A stretch of 64,000 nt of DNA from Gordonia soli NBRC 108243 (GCF_000334455.1 NZ_BANX01000014.1:1-64000); one strand, 5' to 3'; shown: positions 40,139 through 50,580, counted from the stretch's first letter. Numbers and translations: made by a program. The notes: generated by a model from the letters alone, not told the origin.

Positions 40139-42670
40139 CTACAGCTTCTCGCCGGGCAATCCGCCGAGCGTCATGAATGTCATCCGACCGACGCTGCCAC
40201 CGAAGTCGAAGGTGATCCGCTCGGTGGGACCATTGCCCTCGCGGGCGACGGCCTTGCCCATCCCGTACTTGGGATGGTTCATCCGGTCACCGACGGCGTA
40301 GTCGACGTGCTTGTTCCGACCACGTGCCGGGTCGGACGAGTACGACGACCGACCGCGAGTACCCGAACCGAATCCACCCGACGACCCGAACCCTGACGAT
40401 CCGAAGCCGCCCGACTCCCGGCCGAACACTCCGCCCGACGATCCGAGTTGCCGACTCGCCGACCGTCGCGGTTCGGTACGACGCCAGTCGAGCAGATGCT
40501 GCGGGATCTCCTGCAGGAAGCGGGATTCCGGATTCGACACCGGCTGCCCCCACGATGCCCGCGTGACCGACCGGGTCACGTAGAGCCGCTCTTTGGCGCG
40601 CGTGATCCCGACGTAGGCGAGGCGACGCTCTTCGCTCAGCTCACCCGGATCGCCGAGGGCACGCATGTGCGGGAAGTGCCCGTCCTCCCAGCCGGTGACG
40701 AAGACGACCGGGAACTCCAGCCCCTTGGCGGTGTGCAACGTCATCATCGTCACCAGACCATCGCCCTCGTCGGGCACCTGGTCGGCGTCGGCGACAAGCG
40801 AGACCTTCTCGAGGAACGCGGCCAGCGAACCCGGTTCCGGCTCCCCCTCGTTGTCGACCTCTGCGCGAGCCTCGGCGTCGAGGTCATCGAGGTCGCCATC
40901 GGCCTCGCCCGCAGCCTCGGCACTGAATTCGCGCGCCACGGCGACGAGTTCGTTGATGTTGTCCAGCCGCGCACCGTCCTGCGGGTCGCTCGACGCCTCC
41001 AGCTCGGAGCGATAGCCCGACCGCTCGACGATAGCGTCGACGAGTTCACCGATGTCGGCGCCCTCCTCGGTCGCGTCGGCCACGGCGATGTCGGCATCCG
41101 ACGATCCGGCCTCGCCGAATGTCGCGAGAAAATCGTTGCGCAGCCCCTCGATGAGCTCGACGAAGCCGCCGATCTGCTTGACCGCACGAGTGTTCAGCAG
41201 TGGCACCTTGCCCTCGGCGCCTGCCAGCAGCGCCTCGTAGAAGCTCGTCCCGGTGTTCTCCGCGTGCACTGCGACGCACGCCTCGGCACGGTCGCCGATG
41301 CCGCGGCGGGGCGTGTTCAGGATGCGTCGGAGGCTCACCGAGTCGTCCGGGTTCGCCACCACGCGCAGGTAGGCCACGACGTCGCGGACCTCCTTGCGCT
41401 CGTAGAAGCGCGTCCCGCCGACCACCTTGTACGGGATGCCGTGCCGGACGAAGACCTCTTCCAGCGCACGGGATCCGGTGTTCGTCCGGTAGAACACCGC
41501 GATGTCGGAGTACTTGGCGCTCGTCGATCCGCCGATGGAGTAGTCGGTGAGGGTCTCGATCTCCTTGGCGATGAACATCGACTCGTCGCGATCGGAATCG
41601 GCGACGTAACCGACGATCAGTTCGCCGTCACCGGAGTCGGTCCACAGCCTCTTCTCCCGCCGATTGGAGTTCTGTGAGATGACGGCATTCGCCGCCGACA
41701 GGATCGTCTGGGTCGAGCGATAGTTCTGCTCGAGCAGGATCGTCTCGGCATCGGGGAAGTCACGTTCGAACTCCTCGATGTTGCGGATGGTTGCGCCGCG
41801 GAATGCGTAGATCGACTGATCCGCGTCACCGACCACACAGAGTTCGGATGGTCCGACGGTCACCGCGTCGGCGTCGTCGTCCACCCGCTCCCCCACGAGT
41901 TCACGGACCAGCACGTACTGTGCGTGGTTGGTGTCCTGGTACTCGTCGACCAGCACATGCCGGAAGCGGCGACGGTAGTACGCGGCGACCTCCGGGTGCC
42001 GCTGGAGCAGCGCGACCGTCTCGCCGATCAGATCGTCGAAGTCGAAGGCGTTGGCCGCCCGCAGCCGACGCTGGTACTCGGCGTAGATGCGTGCGACGGT
42101 CTGCACCGCGGGTTCGCCGTCCGCGGCGGTCGCGGTGGCCTGATCGGGGTCGATCAGCTCGTTCTTCAGGTTCGAGATGCTGACCCCGACCCCGCGTGGA
42201 CTGAACTTCTTCGGATCGAGCTCGAGATCCCGGATGATCATGCCCAGCAGGCGCTTCGAGTCGTCGGAGTCGTAGATCGAGAAGTTCGAGTTCATCCCCT
42301 CGAGCAACCCGGATTGGGCACGCAGGATGCGGACGCAGGTGGAGTGGAAGGTCGACACCCACATGTATGCGGCACGGGGACCGACGAGATCGATGACCCG
42401 CTCGCGCATCTCCGCCGCGGCCTTGTTGGTGAAGGTGATCGCCAAGATCTGGCCGGGCGTGAAACCGCGGTGGGCGAGCAGGAAGGCGATGCGTCGGGTG
42501 AGCACCGCGGTCTTGCCCGAGCCGGCACCGGCGACGATCAGCAACGGCGTGCCGGTGTGGAGGACGGCGGCGCGCTGCTGAGGGTTGAGACCGTCGAGGA
42601 GCCGCGCCGAACGCTCGTCGAGATCGGCGTCGACCGGCGGCGACGTCGGCTGTGAGGTGGATCGTGTCAT
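40139..42670 (-). CDS. pcrA: ATP-dependent DNA helicase PcrA/UvrD1
   Basis: The 843-residue protein is a superfamily 1A helicase: GLNPQQRAAVLHTG (Q motif), Walker A AGAGSGKT at 47-54, TFTNKAAAEMRERV (motif Ia), DEYQDTNHAQY (motif II), GDADQSIYAFRGA (motif III), EQNYRST (motif IV), TLHTAKGLEFPVVFV (motif V) and AYVGITRAKERLYV (motif VI). The tail is Ser/Gly-rich with GTRGRSSYSSDPARGRNKHV. It unwinds DNA in repair and replication. It matches Rv0949 (uvrD1) in place and layout. Confidence 0.96.
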   Translation of the reverse strand: MTRSTSQPTSPPVDADLDERSARLLDGLNPQQRAAVLHTGTPLLIVAGAGSGKTAVLTRRIAFLLAHRGFTPGQILAITFTNKAAAEMRERVIDLVGPRAAYMWVSTFHSTCVRILRAQSGLLEGMNSNFSIYDSDDSKRLLGMIIRDLELDPKKFSPRGVGVSISNLKNELIDPDQATATAADGEPAVQTVARIYAEYQRRLRAANAFDFDDLIGETVALLQRHPEVAAYYRRRFRHVLVDEYQDTNHAQYVLVRELVGERVDDDADAVTVGPSELCVVGDADQSIYAFRGATIRNIEEFERDFPDAETILLEQNYRSTQTILSAANAVISQNSNRREKRLWTDSGDGELIVGYVADSDRDESMFIAKEIETLTDYSIGGSTSAKYSDIAVFYRTNTGSRALEEVFVRHGIPYKVVGGTRFYERKEVRDVVAYLRVVANPDDSVSLRRILNTPRRGIGDRAEACVAVHAENTGTSFYEALLAGAEGKVPLLNTRAVKQIGGFVELIEGLRNDFLATFGEAGSSDADIAVADATEEGADIGELVDAIVERSGYRSELEASSDPQDGARLDNINELVAVAREFSAEAAGEADGDLDDLDAEARAEVDNEGEPEPGSLAAFLEKVSLVADADQVPDEGDGLVTMMTLHTAKGLEFPVVFVTGWEDGHFPHMRALGDPGELSEERRLAYVGITRAKERLYVTRSVTRASWGQPVSNPESRFLQEIPQHLLDWRRTEPRRSASRQLGSSGGVFGRESGGFGSSGFGSSGGFGSGTRGRSSYSSDPARGRNKHVDYAVGDRMNHPKYGMGKAVAREGNGPTERITFDFGGSVGRMTFMTLGGLPGEKL

Positions 42671-42835
42671 CGGTCCTGAGGCTACTCCGGGCGCCCGACA
42701 GGCTACGATATGCCCGAATCACTCGGGTGTCGGTGGGGGTCATTCGAACGGTCCAACTCGACGACCAGGTCTGTGCCCGATCGTGATATCCATAATCGGA
42801 CATATCGCCGGTCGGCGCCGTGAAGGGGACGCGAG

Positions 42836-44425
42836 ATGAACCGCAAGTCGAACACCATTCCCGCTGTGATCCTCGGTGGGGGTGTCCTCGCGGTGGTCGT
42901 CGCGTTGGCGCTCTCCTTCATACCGTTCAGCTCTCAGGGGTCCGCCGGGCCCACCCAGGCCTTCCGTGCGCAGCAGGATCTCGACCAGGTCGCGTTCAAG
43001 CTCGCCGGCAACGCCGGCGCCCGCTACACCGGCAAGATCACCTACGGGATCGGCGGCGACACCGACACCAACACCGTCGAGTTCAAGAACCTCCTCGTCA
43101 CCTCGAGCAAGAACACCGAGGGGACGGTCATCAGCAACGGCAACCAGGCCCAGTACCGGGAGATCGGCAACTTCTACTTCGCCAACGGCCCGTCGGCGTT
43201 CTGGTCCTCCTTGCTCGCGTTCCGCAAGAACGGTGAGGTCCTCGACCTCGCCCCGGTCGACAACAAGTGGGCCAGCCTCGATTACACCGCGTTCCCCGAC
43301 CTCGGGTACCTGCTCTCACCACGTCAGCTCGCCGGTCGCATCGCCAACGCCGAACGTGTCAGCCGTCCCAGCCTCGGCCTCGAACTGCCGACGCCGAACA
43401 AGGGCCTGCCGGATGCCCGCTACTGGCCGACCTCGGACCCCACGATCACCGCGATCGGCAACGACAAGGTGAAGGTCAACGACGTGACCACCACCTTCGA
43501 CCCGAACACCAAGACCGTGACCCACGTGTCCGGCGAGATCAAGGTCGACCGCACCAGTTACACCATCGACACCAGTGTCGAACCCCTCGGCGCCGACGAC
43601 ATCTCCAAGGTCTTCGCCAGCGAGCGGTCGATCGCGCCGGAACTCACCAACGTCCCGGCGCCCGGGGTGGCCCCGTTGCCCTCACCGATCAACGTCAATC
43701 GCGGCGGTGAGTGCAACCCGGTCCGATGCGGATTCGATGTCAACGTGTCCGGCGCGCTGAACCCGGTCATCAAGGCCCCTCTCCGCGGTCGGATCAACTA
43801 CGGCATCAACCTCAAGTTCGAGGTCAACGGCCGGCCCGCAGGCGAGGTCGGCGGCAGTTGCGATCGGATCGTCTCCGTCCCGATCGGAGGCGCCACGCGG
43901 ACCCGTTGCGACGCCACCAACCTCCCCGCGTCGGGTGGCGTGGTGAAGTCCAAGACCACCTACAAGTTCCTGCCGTTCCTCGACTACAACCTGGCCGACC
44001 TCAACCAGTACATCGACGAGAACGAGAAGTCGGCAAAACAGAAGGTCACCATGGTGCGTACCGGCGCCAAGCAGCCGGGCACCGCAGCCGACTACAACGA
44101 CCAGATCACCGGCCTGCCGAGCAGCTACGCGATCGAGCAGAACGGTTACCTCTTCGACGGACTGTCGCCGACCGGCAAGCTGCACGTCCTGCTGTCACCC
44201 GGTTACGCCGAGCACGTCACCAACGGTGTCTTCGACCCGACCTGGGAGGGCACGGCGACCCTGACCGAACAGCTCAAGAAGCAGGTCCAGGCGGCGGGCG
44301 ACATCGACGTCATCTGGTGGGTGTCGGAGGCCGCGGCGGTGCCGGCGGTGCGGGCGCTGATCGCCTCGGCGAACATCGATCCCGCCGACGTCATCGTCTA
44401 CAACACCCCGCTCGACCAGGACTGA
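42836..44425 (+). CDS. Secreted or anchored protein with a degenerate nuclease-like C-terminal domain
   Basis: The 529-residue protein starts MNRKSNTIPAVILGGGVLAV with a hydrophobic segment near 9-28 that is a signal anchor, then a beta-rich region of repeated Gly/Asn turns with a central Cys pair in GGECNPVRCGF. The last 99 residues read YAIEQNGYLFDGLSPTGKLH then VLLSPGYAEHV and IDVIWWVSEAAAVPAVRAL, ending IVYNTPL. That resembles, from memory, restriction-fold toxin domains (Tox-REase-5) that have LLEAKG before PGYAE. Here the EAK is replaced by one Ser, so catalysis seems lost. The start follows GGGGACGCGAG. It is divergent from pcrA. Confidence 0.65.
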   Translation: MNRKSNTIPAVILGGGVLAVVVALALSFIPFSSQGSAGPTQAFRAQQDLDQVAFKLAGNAGARYTGKITYGIGGDTDTNTVEFKNLLVTSSKNTEGTVISNGNQAQYREIGNFYFANGPSAFWSSLLAFRKNGEVLDLAPVDNKWASLDYTAFPDLGYLLSPRQLAGRIANAERVSRPSLGLELPTPNKGLPDARYWPTSDPTITAIGNDKVKVNDVTTTFDPNTKTVTHVSGEIKVDRTSYTIDTSVEPLGADDISKVFASERSIAPELTNVPAPGVAPLPSPINVNRGGECNPVRCGFDVNVSGALNPVIKAPLRGRINYGINLKFEVNGRPAGEVGGSCDRIVSVPIGGATRTRCDATNLPASGGVVKSKTTYKFLPFLDYNLADLNQYIDENEKSAKQKVTMVRTGAKQPGTAADYNDQITGLPSSYAIEQNGYLFDGLSPTGKLHVLLSPGYAEHVTNGVFDPTWEGTATLTEQLKKQVQAAGDIDVIWWVSEAAAVPAVRALIASANIDPADVIVYNTPLDQD

Positions 44426-44437
44426 CTTCCTTCAGTC
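44420..44437. terminator. Weak terminator between convergent genes
   Basis: GACTGA-CTTCCT-TCAGTC overlaps the stop codon of the secreted protein gene and lies 11 bases before the membrane-protein stop. The stem is six base pairs. Confidence 0.35.
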
Positions 44438-44447
44438 GCGCACGAGG

Positions 44448-46352
44448 TCAGCCGGCGAGACGCGCCTCGACCACCTCGCCGACACGCCCCTCGCCGGTGT
44501 GCAGGGCGAGGCCCGGCGTCACCGGCGTCGCGGTGATCCGCGAGCCGGCACCGTCGAGTTGTGCGTAGACCACGTGCAGCCCCGAACGCACCGGCACCCG
44601 GACGGCGGGCCCGCCGTCGAGGGCCAGTTCCACGATGCCGTCGCGGTTGGCGCAGTAACTCAGTGCGACCGACCAGCGCCACTGGATGAGTGGTCCGTCC
44701 AGCGGCAGTCGCTTGCGTTCGTCGACCTCCGGCCGCCGGCACGAACCGCGTCCGGCCTCGATGGTCCGTCGTTGGGTCACGGTGCCGGGCACCAGGTTCC
44801 CGGCGGAGTCGAGGACGTTGAGGGTGTCGGTGGTCGATGCGAACGGTGAGCGGTCGGTGATCCGACCGAAGGTGTGGCTGATCTGGTTGTCGGGATAGGC
44901 GACCGGCAGCAGGACCTCGAGGGGCAGGGCCTGGTCGAACATCGGGTGCTCGCGGTTCTGGGCCAGCGATCGCTGGGCGTTGGCCAGGTAGTCGCCGGTC
45001 GGGTCGTCGCGCCAGGACGAGGAGAACGACGCCAACGAGATCATGGCGGATCCGACCACCAGTGCACCGACGAGGGCGGCACCCACCGCGACCGGCGCAA
45101 CCTGTCCCGCCGGATCCTGCGCATGGCGCCGGGTCGCGGTCGCCTCGGCCGAGCGGCGGATCGGTGGTGCGGCGAGTACCAGGGCCCACGCCAGGGTGAT
45201 GACGACGGCCGTGTCGGGCAGATAGCGCATGGTCTGCGCGAGTTCGAGCGCGGTGTTGGCGCTCGACCGGTTCCACATGGCGGGAACCTGAGCGAGGACG
45301 GCGTAGGCGACGGTGAACAGCACGATCGCGATCGCTCCCTGCCGTCGCGTGACCGCCCACCAGATCGCGCCGACGACCACCAGCAGGCCGCTGACGATCA
45401 TCCACAGCGGCGCGAAACCCATTGGCGGACTGGGCACCCAGCGTTCCCACTCCCAGGGACCGCCGACGAACGACGGCAGGATCGCGTTGGTCACCGACCG
45501 CCAGACCAACCGCGCGGTCTGTCCGATCGAGTGTTCGCCTGCCGTCGCGTCGGAGACCGCGAAGAAGATCACGAGCCACACGACGAACACGGCGCCGAGG
45601 GAGGCCCACAACGCCCTCACACGGACGAACGCGATACCGATCGGCCCGAGGTCCGTTGCATGCGAACGTGATCCGCTGTCGGCGTCGGTCGGCGCGGGAT
45701 CGCGCGATGGAGTCGGCTCCTGGGTCTCCGCCGACCGCGTGCGCCGTACCACGAGCGCAGCGGCGACGAATGCGACCGGGAGGATGAAGAGCGACTTCTC
45801 GAAGAATCCGAGCGAGACAAGGAAGACGATGGTCGATCGGATGACCACGCCGCGCATCGCCTGCGGCGCGACGTCACCTCGGACGGCGCGTACCGCTTCC
45901 GCGACGATCCAGGCCATCGCCGCCTGCAGCGGGAGCGAGTTGAGGCCTGCGGCCCACCACGCGAACGCCGGCACGGTCATCGGCGTGAACAGATAGAAGG
46001 CGAACGCAGCGATGGCACCCCCACGAGCGGCCGGTGCGATCACCCGGATCATCCGCCACACCGCTATCGACGCGATCGCCTGCGCCACGATCAAGGTCGC
46101 CGCAGGGATGATCCAGTTCAGTGGAGCGATCAGCGTCGAGACCCCTGCGACCAGGAACGTCAAGGGCATGAAATGACCATCGTGACTGTGTCCCAGGTAC
46201 TCCCAGGAGAGGATCGGGTGCGTCGATGCGCGCCCGATGAAGATGAGATCGTCCCAGTAGAAGCCCCCGGTCGCGACCAGCCACCCTCGGACCACGAGTT
46301 GGGCGACGATCAGCACGATCACGACCGACGACACCGTCCGCCTGCTCAGCAT
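44448..46352 (-). CDS. GT-C-like multi-pass membrane protein
   Basis: The 634-residue protein has about ten membrane segments. Near the start, GGFYWDDLIFIGRASTHP contains an Asp-Asp pair (34-35) before an outside loop, as in GT-C glycosyltransferases that use a lipid-linked sugar. A long outside C-terminal part with YPDNQISHTFGRITDRSPFA and SALSYCANRDGIVELALD-like segments follows. I do not recognise the family beyond that. Its neighbours are the chorismate mutase (divergent, 47 bases apart) and the secreted protein (convergent). A cell-envelope glycan role is an inference. Confidence 0.6.
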   Translation of the reverse strand: MLSRRTVSSVVIVLIVAQLVVRGWLVATGGFYWDDLIFIGRASTHPILSWEYLGHSHDGHFMPLTFLVAGVSTLIAPLNWIIPAATLIVAQAIASIAVWRMIRVIAPAARGGAIAAFAFYLFTPMTVPAFAWWAAGLNSLPLQAAMAWIVAEAVRAVRGDVAPQAMRGVVIRSTIVFLVSLGFFEKSLFILPVAFVAAALVVRRTRSAETQEPTPSRDPAPTDADSGSRSHATDLGPIGIAFVRVRALWASLGAVFVVWLVIFFAVSDATAGEHSIGQTARLVWRSVTNAILPSFVGGPWEWERWVPSPPMGFAPLWMIVSGLLVVVGAIWWAVTRRQGAIAIVLFTVAYAVLAQVPAMWNRSSANTALELAQTMRYLPDTAVVITLAWALVLAAPPIRRSAEATATRRHAQDPAGQVAPVAVGAALVGALVVGSAMISLASFSSSWRDDPTGDYLANAQRSLAQNREHPMFDQALPLEVLLPVAYPDNQISHTFGRITDRSPFASTTDTLNVLDSAGNLVPGTVTQRRTIEAGRGSCRRPEVDERKRLPLDGPLIQWRWSVALSYCANRDGIVELALDGGPAVRVPVRSGLHVVYAQLDGAGSRITATPVTPGLALHTGEGRVGEVVEARLAG

Positions 46353-46399
46353 GGGCTCTAGTAGACCTGTCCCGGATCGTGCGTGGCAAAATCTGACAG

Positions 46400-46762
46400 G
46401 TGACCGAGCCCAGCAGTCCTACCGACAACGGCGACGACCAGCCGTCGGGCGCGCCGACCCCGGGCGAGCCGACCATCGACCTCGCCGCCTACGACCTGAC
46501 CGCCGACGTCACCGACCTGCCCGAGGACATCGACGTCCTGCGCGGCGAGATCGACCGGCTCGACGCGGTGATCCTCGCCGCCATCAAGCGCCGATCCGCC
46601 GTCTCGAAGAAGATCGGCGCCAAGCGGATGGCCTCCGGAGGTCCGCGGCTCGTGCACAGTCGGGAGGTCAAGGTCCTCGACCGGTTCGCCGAACTCGGCC
46701 AGGAGGGGCACACGCTGGCGATGCTGCTGCTGCGGCTCGGTCGTGGCCCGCTGGGTCGCTGA
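46400..46762 (+). CDS. Chorismate mutase (AroQ-delta type)
   Basis: The 120-residue protein ends with a chorismate mutase domain: LRGEIDRLDAVILAAIKRRSAVSKKIGAKRMASGGPRLVHSREVKVLDRFAELG, with the conserved Arg and Glu/Asp residues on helix 1 and KKIG, RLVHSRE. The last residues LLLRLGRGPLGR match the mycobacterial enzyme Rv0948c. The first 40 residues are Asp/Pro-rich and disordered, a difference from the 105-residue relative. It converts chorismate to prephenate and may be activated by DAHP synthase, as in relatives. GTG 46400 lacks a ribosome site. Confidence 0.93.
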   Translation: MTEPSSPTDNGDDQPSGAPTPGEPTIDLAAYDLTADVTDLPEDIDVLRGEIDRLDAVILAAIKRRSAVSKKIGAKRMASGGPRLVHSREVKVLDRFAELGQEGHTLAMLLLRLGRGPLGR

Positions 46763-46766
46763 CACG

Positions 46767-48236
46767 ATGGACTCCGCGTCGGTGACGACTTCATCCACTG
46801 GGACAGCCGCGACCTCCGCACAACGCGACAACATCGTGTTCGTGCACTGGCACGACCTCGGCAGGCACCTGAGCTGCTACGGCGCCGAAGGCGTCGACAG
46901 TCCACATCTGGACGCCCTGGCCGCGGAGAGCATCCGCCTGACGAATGCGCATGCGACGGCACCGCTGTGCTCACCGTCGCGCGGGTCCCTGTTCACCGGC
47001 CGGTACCCGCATTCCAACGGACTCGTCGGGCTCGCGCACCACGGGTTCGAGTACAACGACGACGTGCTCACCCTGCCGCAGCTGCTCGGCGGCGCGGGAT
47101 GGCGCACCGCGCTGTTCGGGATGCAGCACGAGAGCAGCGACCCCGAACGACTCGGTTTCGACGAACTCGACGTCTCCGATTCGCTGTGCGACTACGTCAC
47201 CGAACGTTCACAGGACTGGCTCCGAGCTCGGCAGTCCGCAGGCGACGAGTCGCCGTTCCTCTTGACCGCGGGATTCTTCGAGACCCACCGTCCCTACCCG
47301 GCCGACCAGTACCCGCCGGCCGATCCGCATCGCCTCGGGGTGCCGGGTTTCCTACCCGACGCCCGTCCGGTGCGCGAAGACCTCGCCGGCCTGCTCGGCT
47401 CGATCACCAAGGCCGATGCCGCGGTCGGTCGGCTCCTCGCGACGATCGCCGAGTTGGGCCTCGACGAATCGACCTGGGTCGTCTTCATCACCGACCACGG
47501 CCTGGCCTTTCCTCGTGCCAAGTCGACTCTCTACCGCGAAGGCACCGGGGTGGCCTGCATCGTCCGACCGCCCCGTAGACGCGCGCTGGCCGGACGTGTC
47601 TATCCCGACATGTTCAGCGGCGTCGATCTCACCCCGACGCTGCTGGAGCTGTTGGGTGTGGAGATACCCGATTCGATCGAGGGGGTCTCGCACGCCGACG
47701 CATTCCTGGCCGGCCGCCCGGCCCCCGGCCGGTCCCGATCCCATCCGGTGGTCCGCGACGAGGTCTTCACCGAGAAGACCTATCACGACAACTTCGATCC
47801 GATCCGCGCCGTGCGCACACGCAATTACGCCTACATCGAGAACTATTCGCAGCGTCCGGCGCTGAGCCTGCCGCTCGACATCCGCGACAGTCCGTCGGCG
47901 CTGGCGCTCGACGGCTCGCAGGACCTACCACGCCCGGCCAAGGAGTTCTACGACCTCCGCGTCGACCCATACGAGCGGGTCAACCTCATCGCCGATCCGC
48001 AGTACGCCGACGAGATCGCCGACCTCGCCGGCCGATTGACCGGTTGGCGTGAGTCGACCGGAGACCGACTGCCCGACGAACGAACCGGCAACGCAATCGC
48101 ACGCGAGTTCATGGCCCGCTACCAGCGGCAGCTCGCGTCCGACTATGCCGCCGAGCCGGAACGCCAACTGCCCTCCCGCCGTCCACGGGGGTCCGAGCGG
48201 GAGCTGCGCGAGAACGGGCGGGGCGAGCGCGCCTGA
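46767..48236 (+). CDS. Sulfatase (type I, formylglycine-dependent)
   Basis: The 489-residue protein has the sulfatase signature CSPSRGSLFTGRYPHSNG with the modified Cys at 68, a metal-site Asp near 30 in HWHDLGRH, and FITDHGLAFPRA near 245. A C-terminal part with YDLRVDPYERVNLI and FMARYQRQL follows. Cys-type enzymes need a formylglycine-generating enzyme. No signal peptide is seen, so it acts in the cytoplasm. The ATG lies four bases after the chorismate mutase stop, suggesting one transcript. The substrate is unknown. Confidence 0.9.
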   Translation: MDSASVTTSSTGTAATSAQRDNIVFVHWHDLGRHLSCYGAEGVDSPHLDALAAESIRLTNAHATAPLCSPSRGSLFTGRYPHSNGLVGLAHHGFEYNDDVLTLPQLLGGAGWRTALFGMQHESSDPERLGFDELDVSDSLCDYVTERSQDWLRARQSAGDESPFLLTAGFFETHRPYPADQYPPADPHRLGVPGFLPDARPVREDLAGLLGSITKADAAVGRLLATIAELGLDESTWVVFITDHGLAFPRAKSTLYREGTGVACIVRPPRRRALAGRVYPDMFSGVDLTPTLLELLGVEIPDSIEGVSHADAFLAGRPAPGRSRSHPVVRDEVFTEKTYHDNFDPIRAVRTRNYAYIENYSQRPALSLPLDIRDSPSALALDGSQDLPRPAKEFYDLRVDPYERVNLIADPQYADEIADLAGRLTGWRESTGDRLPDERTGNAIAREFMARYQRQLASDYAAEPERQLPSRRPRGSERELRENGRGERA

Positions 48237-48324
48237 CCGCCGCCGGCCGGGGCCGTCGCAGGCCCGGGACATCCGCGCGCCTACACATCACCCCACCGGC
48301 GTCTGACGACATAGGGTGGCAGGT

Positions 48325-50028
48325 ATGAGCACCGACGCCCCCGGTGGCGATCTCGACCGCACCCTGAACGATCACGGCGACATCACCGCAACCCAGTCGT
48401 GGCAGGCCCTGGCCGCACACCAACCCCACGTCTTCGCGATGCACCTGCGCGAGGTGTTCGCCGTCGACCCCGACCGTGGGCGCGAACTCACCGTCGACGT
48501 CGGCGACCTGCACATCGACTATTCCAAGCACCTGGTGCTGCGCGAGACCCTGGAACTGCTGTTCAGCCTGGCCCGCGAGATCGGGTTGGAAGAACATCGC
48601 GACGCCATGTTCGCCGGTCGCCACATCAACACCTCGGAAGACCGCGCGGTCCTGCACACCGCTCTCCGCCTTCCCGCCGATGCCTCACTGACCGTGGACG
48701 GCCAAGACGTCGTGCACGACGTGCACGAGGTCCTCGACGCGATGGGCGCCTTCACCGATCGGCTGCGCAGCGGCGAGTGGAAGGGCCACACCGGCAAGGC
48801 CATCACCGACGTGGTGAACATCGGCATCGGCGGATCCGACCTGGGCCCGGTGATGGTCTACACGGCTCTGCGGCACTACGCCGACGCCGGTATCCGCGCC
48901 CACTTCGTCTCCAATGTCGACCCCGCCGACCTCGTCGGGACCCTCGCCGACCTCGATGCCGAGACCACCCTCTTCATCATCGCGTCCAAGACCTTCACCA
49001 CACTCGAGACCATCACCAACGCCACCGCCGCGCGCGCATGGCTACTCGAGACGCTCGGCGCCGGTGAGGAAGCCACCGCCAAGCACTTCGTGGCGGTGAG
49101 CACCAACGCCGACGAGGTGGCGAAGTTCGGCATCGACACCGACAACATGTTCGGGTTCTGGGATTGGGTCGGCGGCCGATACTCGGTGGACTCCGCGATC
49201 GGACTGTCGGTGATGGCCGCGATCGGCAGACAACGGTTCGCCGAGTTCCTCGACGGTTTCCATCAGGTCGACGAGCATTTCCGCACCCAGCCGCTGGAAC
49301 GCAACGCGCCGGTCATCCTCGGCCTGATCGGGCTCTGGTACTCCAACTTCTGGGATGCCCAGACGCGCGTGGTGCTCCCCTACTCCGACGACATGGCACG
49401 CTTCGCCGCCTATCTGCAGCAGCTGACGATGGAATCCAACGGCAAGTCGGTGACCGCGCACGGCAACCATGTGACTGCGGGTACCGGCGAGATCTTCTGG
49501 GGCGAGCCGGGAACCAACGGCCAGCACGCCTTCTATCAGTTGCTGCACCAGGGGACCCGGCTGATCCCGGCCGATTTCATCGGCTTCGCCGAGCCCACCG
49601 ACGACCTGCCGGTGACCCCCGACGGTGCCGGGTCGATGCACGACCTGCTGATGAGCAACTACTTCGCCCAGACCAAGGTGCTCGCCTTCGGCAAGACCGC
49701 CGACGAGATCGCGGATGAGGGAGTGCCGCCGGAGGTGGTGGCGCACAAGGTGATGCCGGGCAATCGCCCCTCGACGTCGATCCTGGCGCCGAAGCTCACC
49801 CCATCGGCGATCGGTCAGTTGATCGCGCTCTACGAGCACCAGGTGTTCGTCGAGGGCACCATCTGGGGGATCAACTCCTTCGACCAGTGGGGCGTCGAAC
49901 TCGGCAAGAAGCAGGCCAAGGAACTACTCGGCCTCATCACCGATCCCGAAGCACCTGCCGCGCAGGACGACTCATCGACCGACGAACTCGTCCGCTGGTA
50001 TCGCGAGCACCGGGGACGCACCCGCTAG
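48325..50028 (+). CDS. pgi: Glucose-6-phosphate isomerase
   Basis: The 567-residue protein has [18 protein letters not shown] (substrate phosphate loop), [33 protein letters not shown], and [16 protein letters not shown] with the Glu-His active residues in [23 protein letters not shown]. Its C-terminus ends [15 protein letters not shown] and a basic tail. It interconverts glucose-6-phosphate and fructose-6-phosphate. ATG 48325 is preferred over 48316. It holds the position of M. tuberculosis pgi (Rv0946c) beside the SDR and Fpg-like genes. Confidence 0.96.
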   Translation: MSTDAPGGDLDRTLNDHGDITATQSWQALAAHQPHVFAMHLREVFAVDPDRGRELTVDVGDLHIDYSKHLVLRETLELLFSLAREIGLEEHRDAMFAGRHINTSEDRAVLHTALRLPADASLTVDGQDVVHDVHEVLDAMGAFTDRLRSGEWKGHTGKAITDVVNIGIGGSDLGPVMVYTALRHYADAGIRAHFVSNVDPADLVGTLADLDAETTLFIIASKTFTTLETITNATAARAWLLETLGAGEEATAKHFVAVSTNADEVAKFGIDTDNMFGFWDWVGGRYSVDSAIGLSVMAAIGRQRFAEFLDGFHQVDEHFRTQPLERNAPVILGLIGLWYSNFWDAQTRVVLPYSDDMARFAAYLQQLTMESNGKSVTAHGNHVTAGTGEIFWGEPGTNGQHAFYQLLHQGTRLIPADFIGFAEPTDDLPVTPDGAGSMHDLLMSNYFAQTKVLAFGKTADEIADEGVPPEVVAHKVMPGNRPSTSILAPKLTPSAIGQLIALYEHQVFVEGTIWGINSFDQWGVELGKKQAKELLGLITDPEAPAAQDDSSTDELVRWYREHRGRTR

Positions 50029-50046
50029 TTCTGTGCGCCAGGCGCG

Positions 50047-50580
50047 TCAGTCCCACCGTTCGTCGTCGAAGACCTCCGGCGGGATCTCGTCGCCCGGCTG
50101 CACGCCCAACGCTTCGAGGCGCCCCATCAGGGCTGCCGCGACGGCGATGTAGGTGATCAGGTCCTGCGGTTCTGCCGATCGCTCGGCGGGGTCGCCGCCG
50201 AGGAACTCCATGACCGCGGGCGGGACACAGGCGCCCATGTCGAGTGACCGGATGCCGGTCGCGGTACGCCACTCGTCGAAGCTCTCGCCGTCGACGGCCT
50301 CCGCGATGTCGCCGTCCCGGACCGCCGCGAGCACCTCGTCGACCGTGGCGAGATCGCCGGAGTCACCACTCGACGGGTCGAACCCGATGATCACGTCCGG
50401 AGCGACCTCGTCGTCGTCGGCGAGGGTGAAATAGACGATGCCGCGCCAGTCGGCTCCCACGGCACCGACGTCCTCACGACCGAAGATGTCGCGCAGCACC
50501 TCGTCGACCTGCAGTCTCCGTGTGCTGCCGAACAGTTGGAACGCGCCGTGCGCGACGACCTGACCCGCCTTGCTGGACAC
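50047..50580 (-). CDS. Conserved hypothetical acidic protein
   Basis: The 177-residue protein from GTG 50580 (AAGG eight bases before it) is acidic and without membrane segments. It has RDIFGREDVGAVGADWRGIVYFTLADDDEVAPDVIIGFD, GESFDEWRTATGIRSLDMGACVP and ends EIPPEVFDDERWD. I recognise no domain. The frame extends six codons to GTG 50598, which would abut the GTG of the divergent gene; 50580 is chosen for its ribosome site. It is convergent with pgi. Confidence 0.6.
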   Translation of the reverse strand: MSSKAGQVVAHGAFQLFGSTRRLQVDEVLRDIFGREDVGAVGADWRGIVYFTLADDDEVAPDVIIGFDPSSGDSGDLATVDEVLAAVRDGDIAEAVDGESFDEWRTATGIRSLDMGACVPPAVMEFLGGDPAERSAEPQDLITYIAVAAALMGRLEALGVQPGDEIPPEVFDDERWD

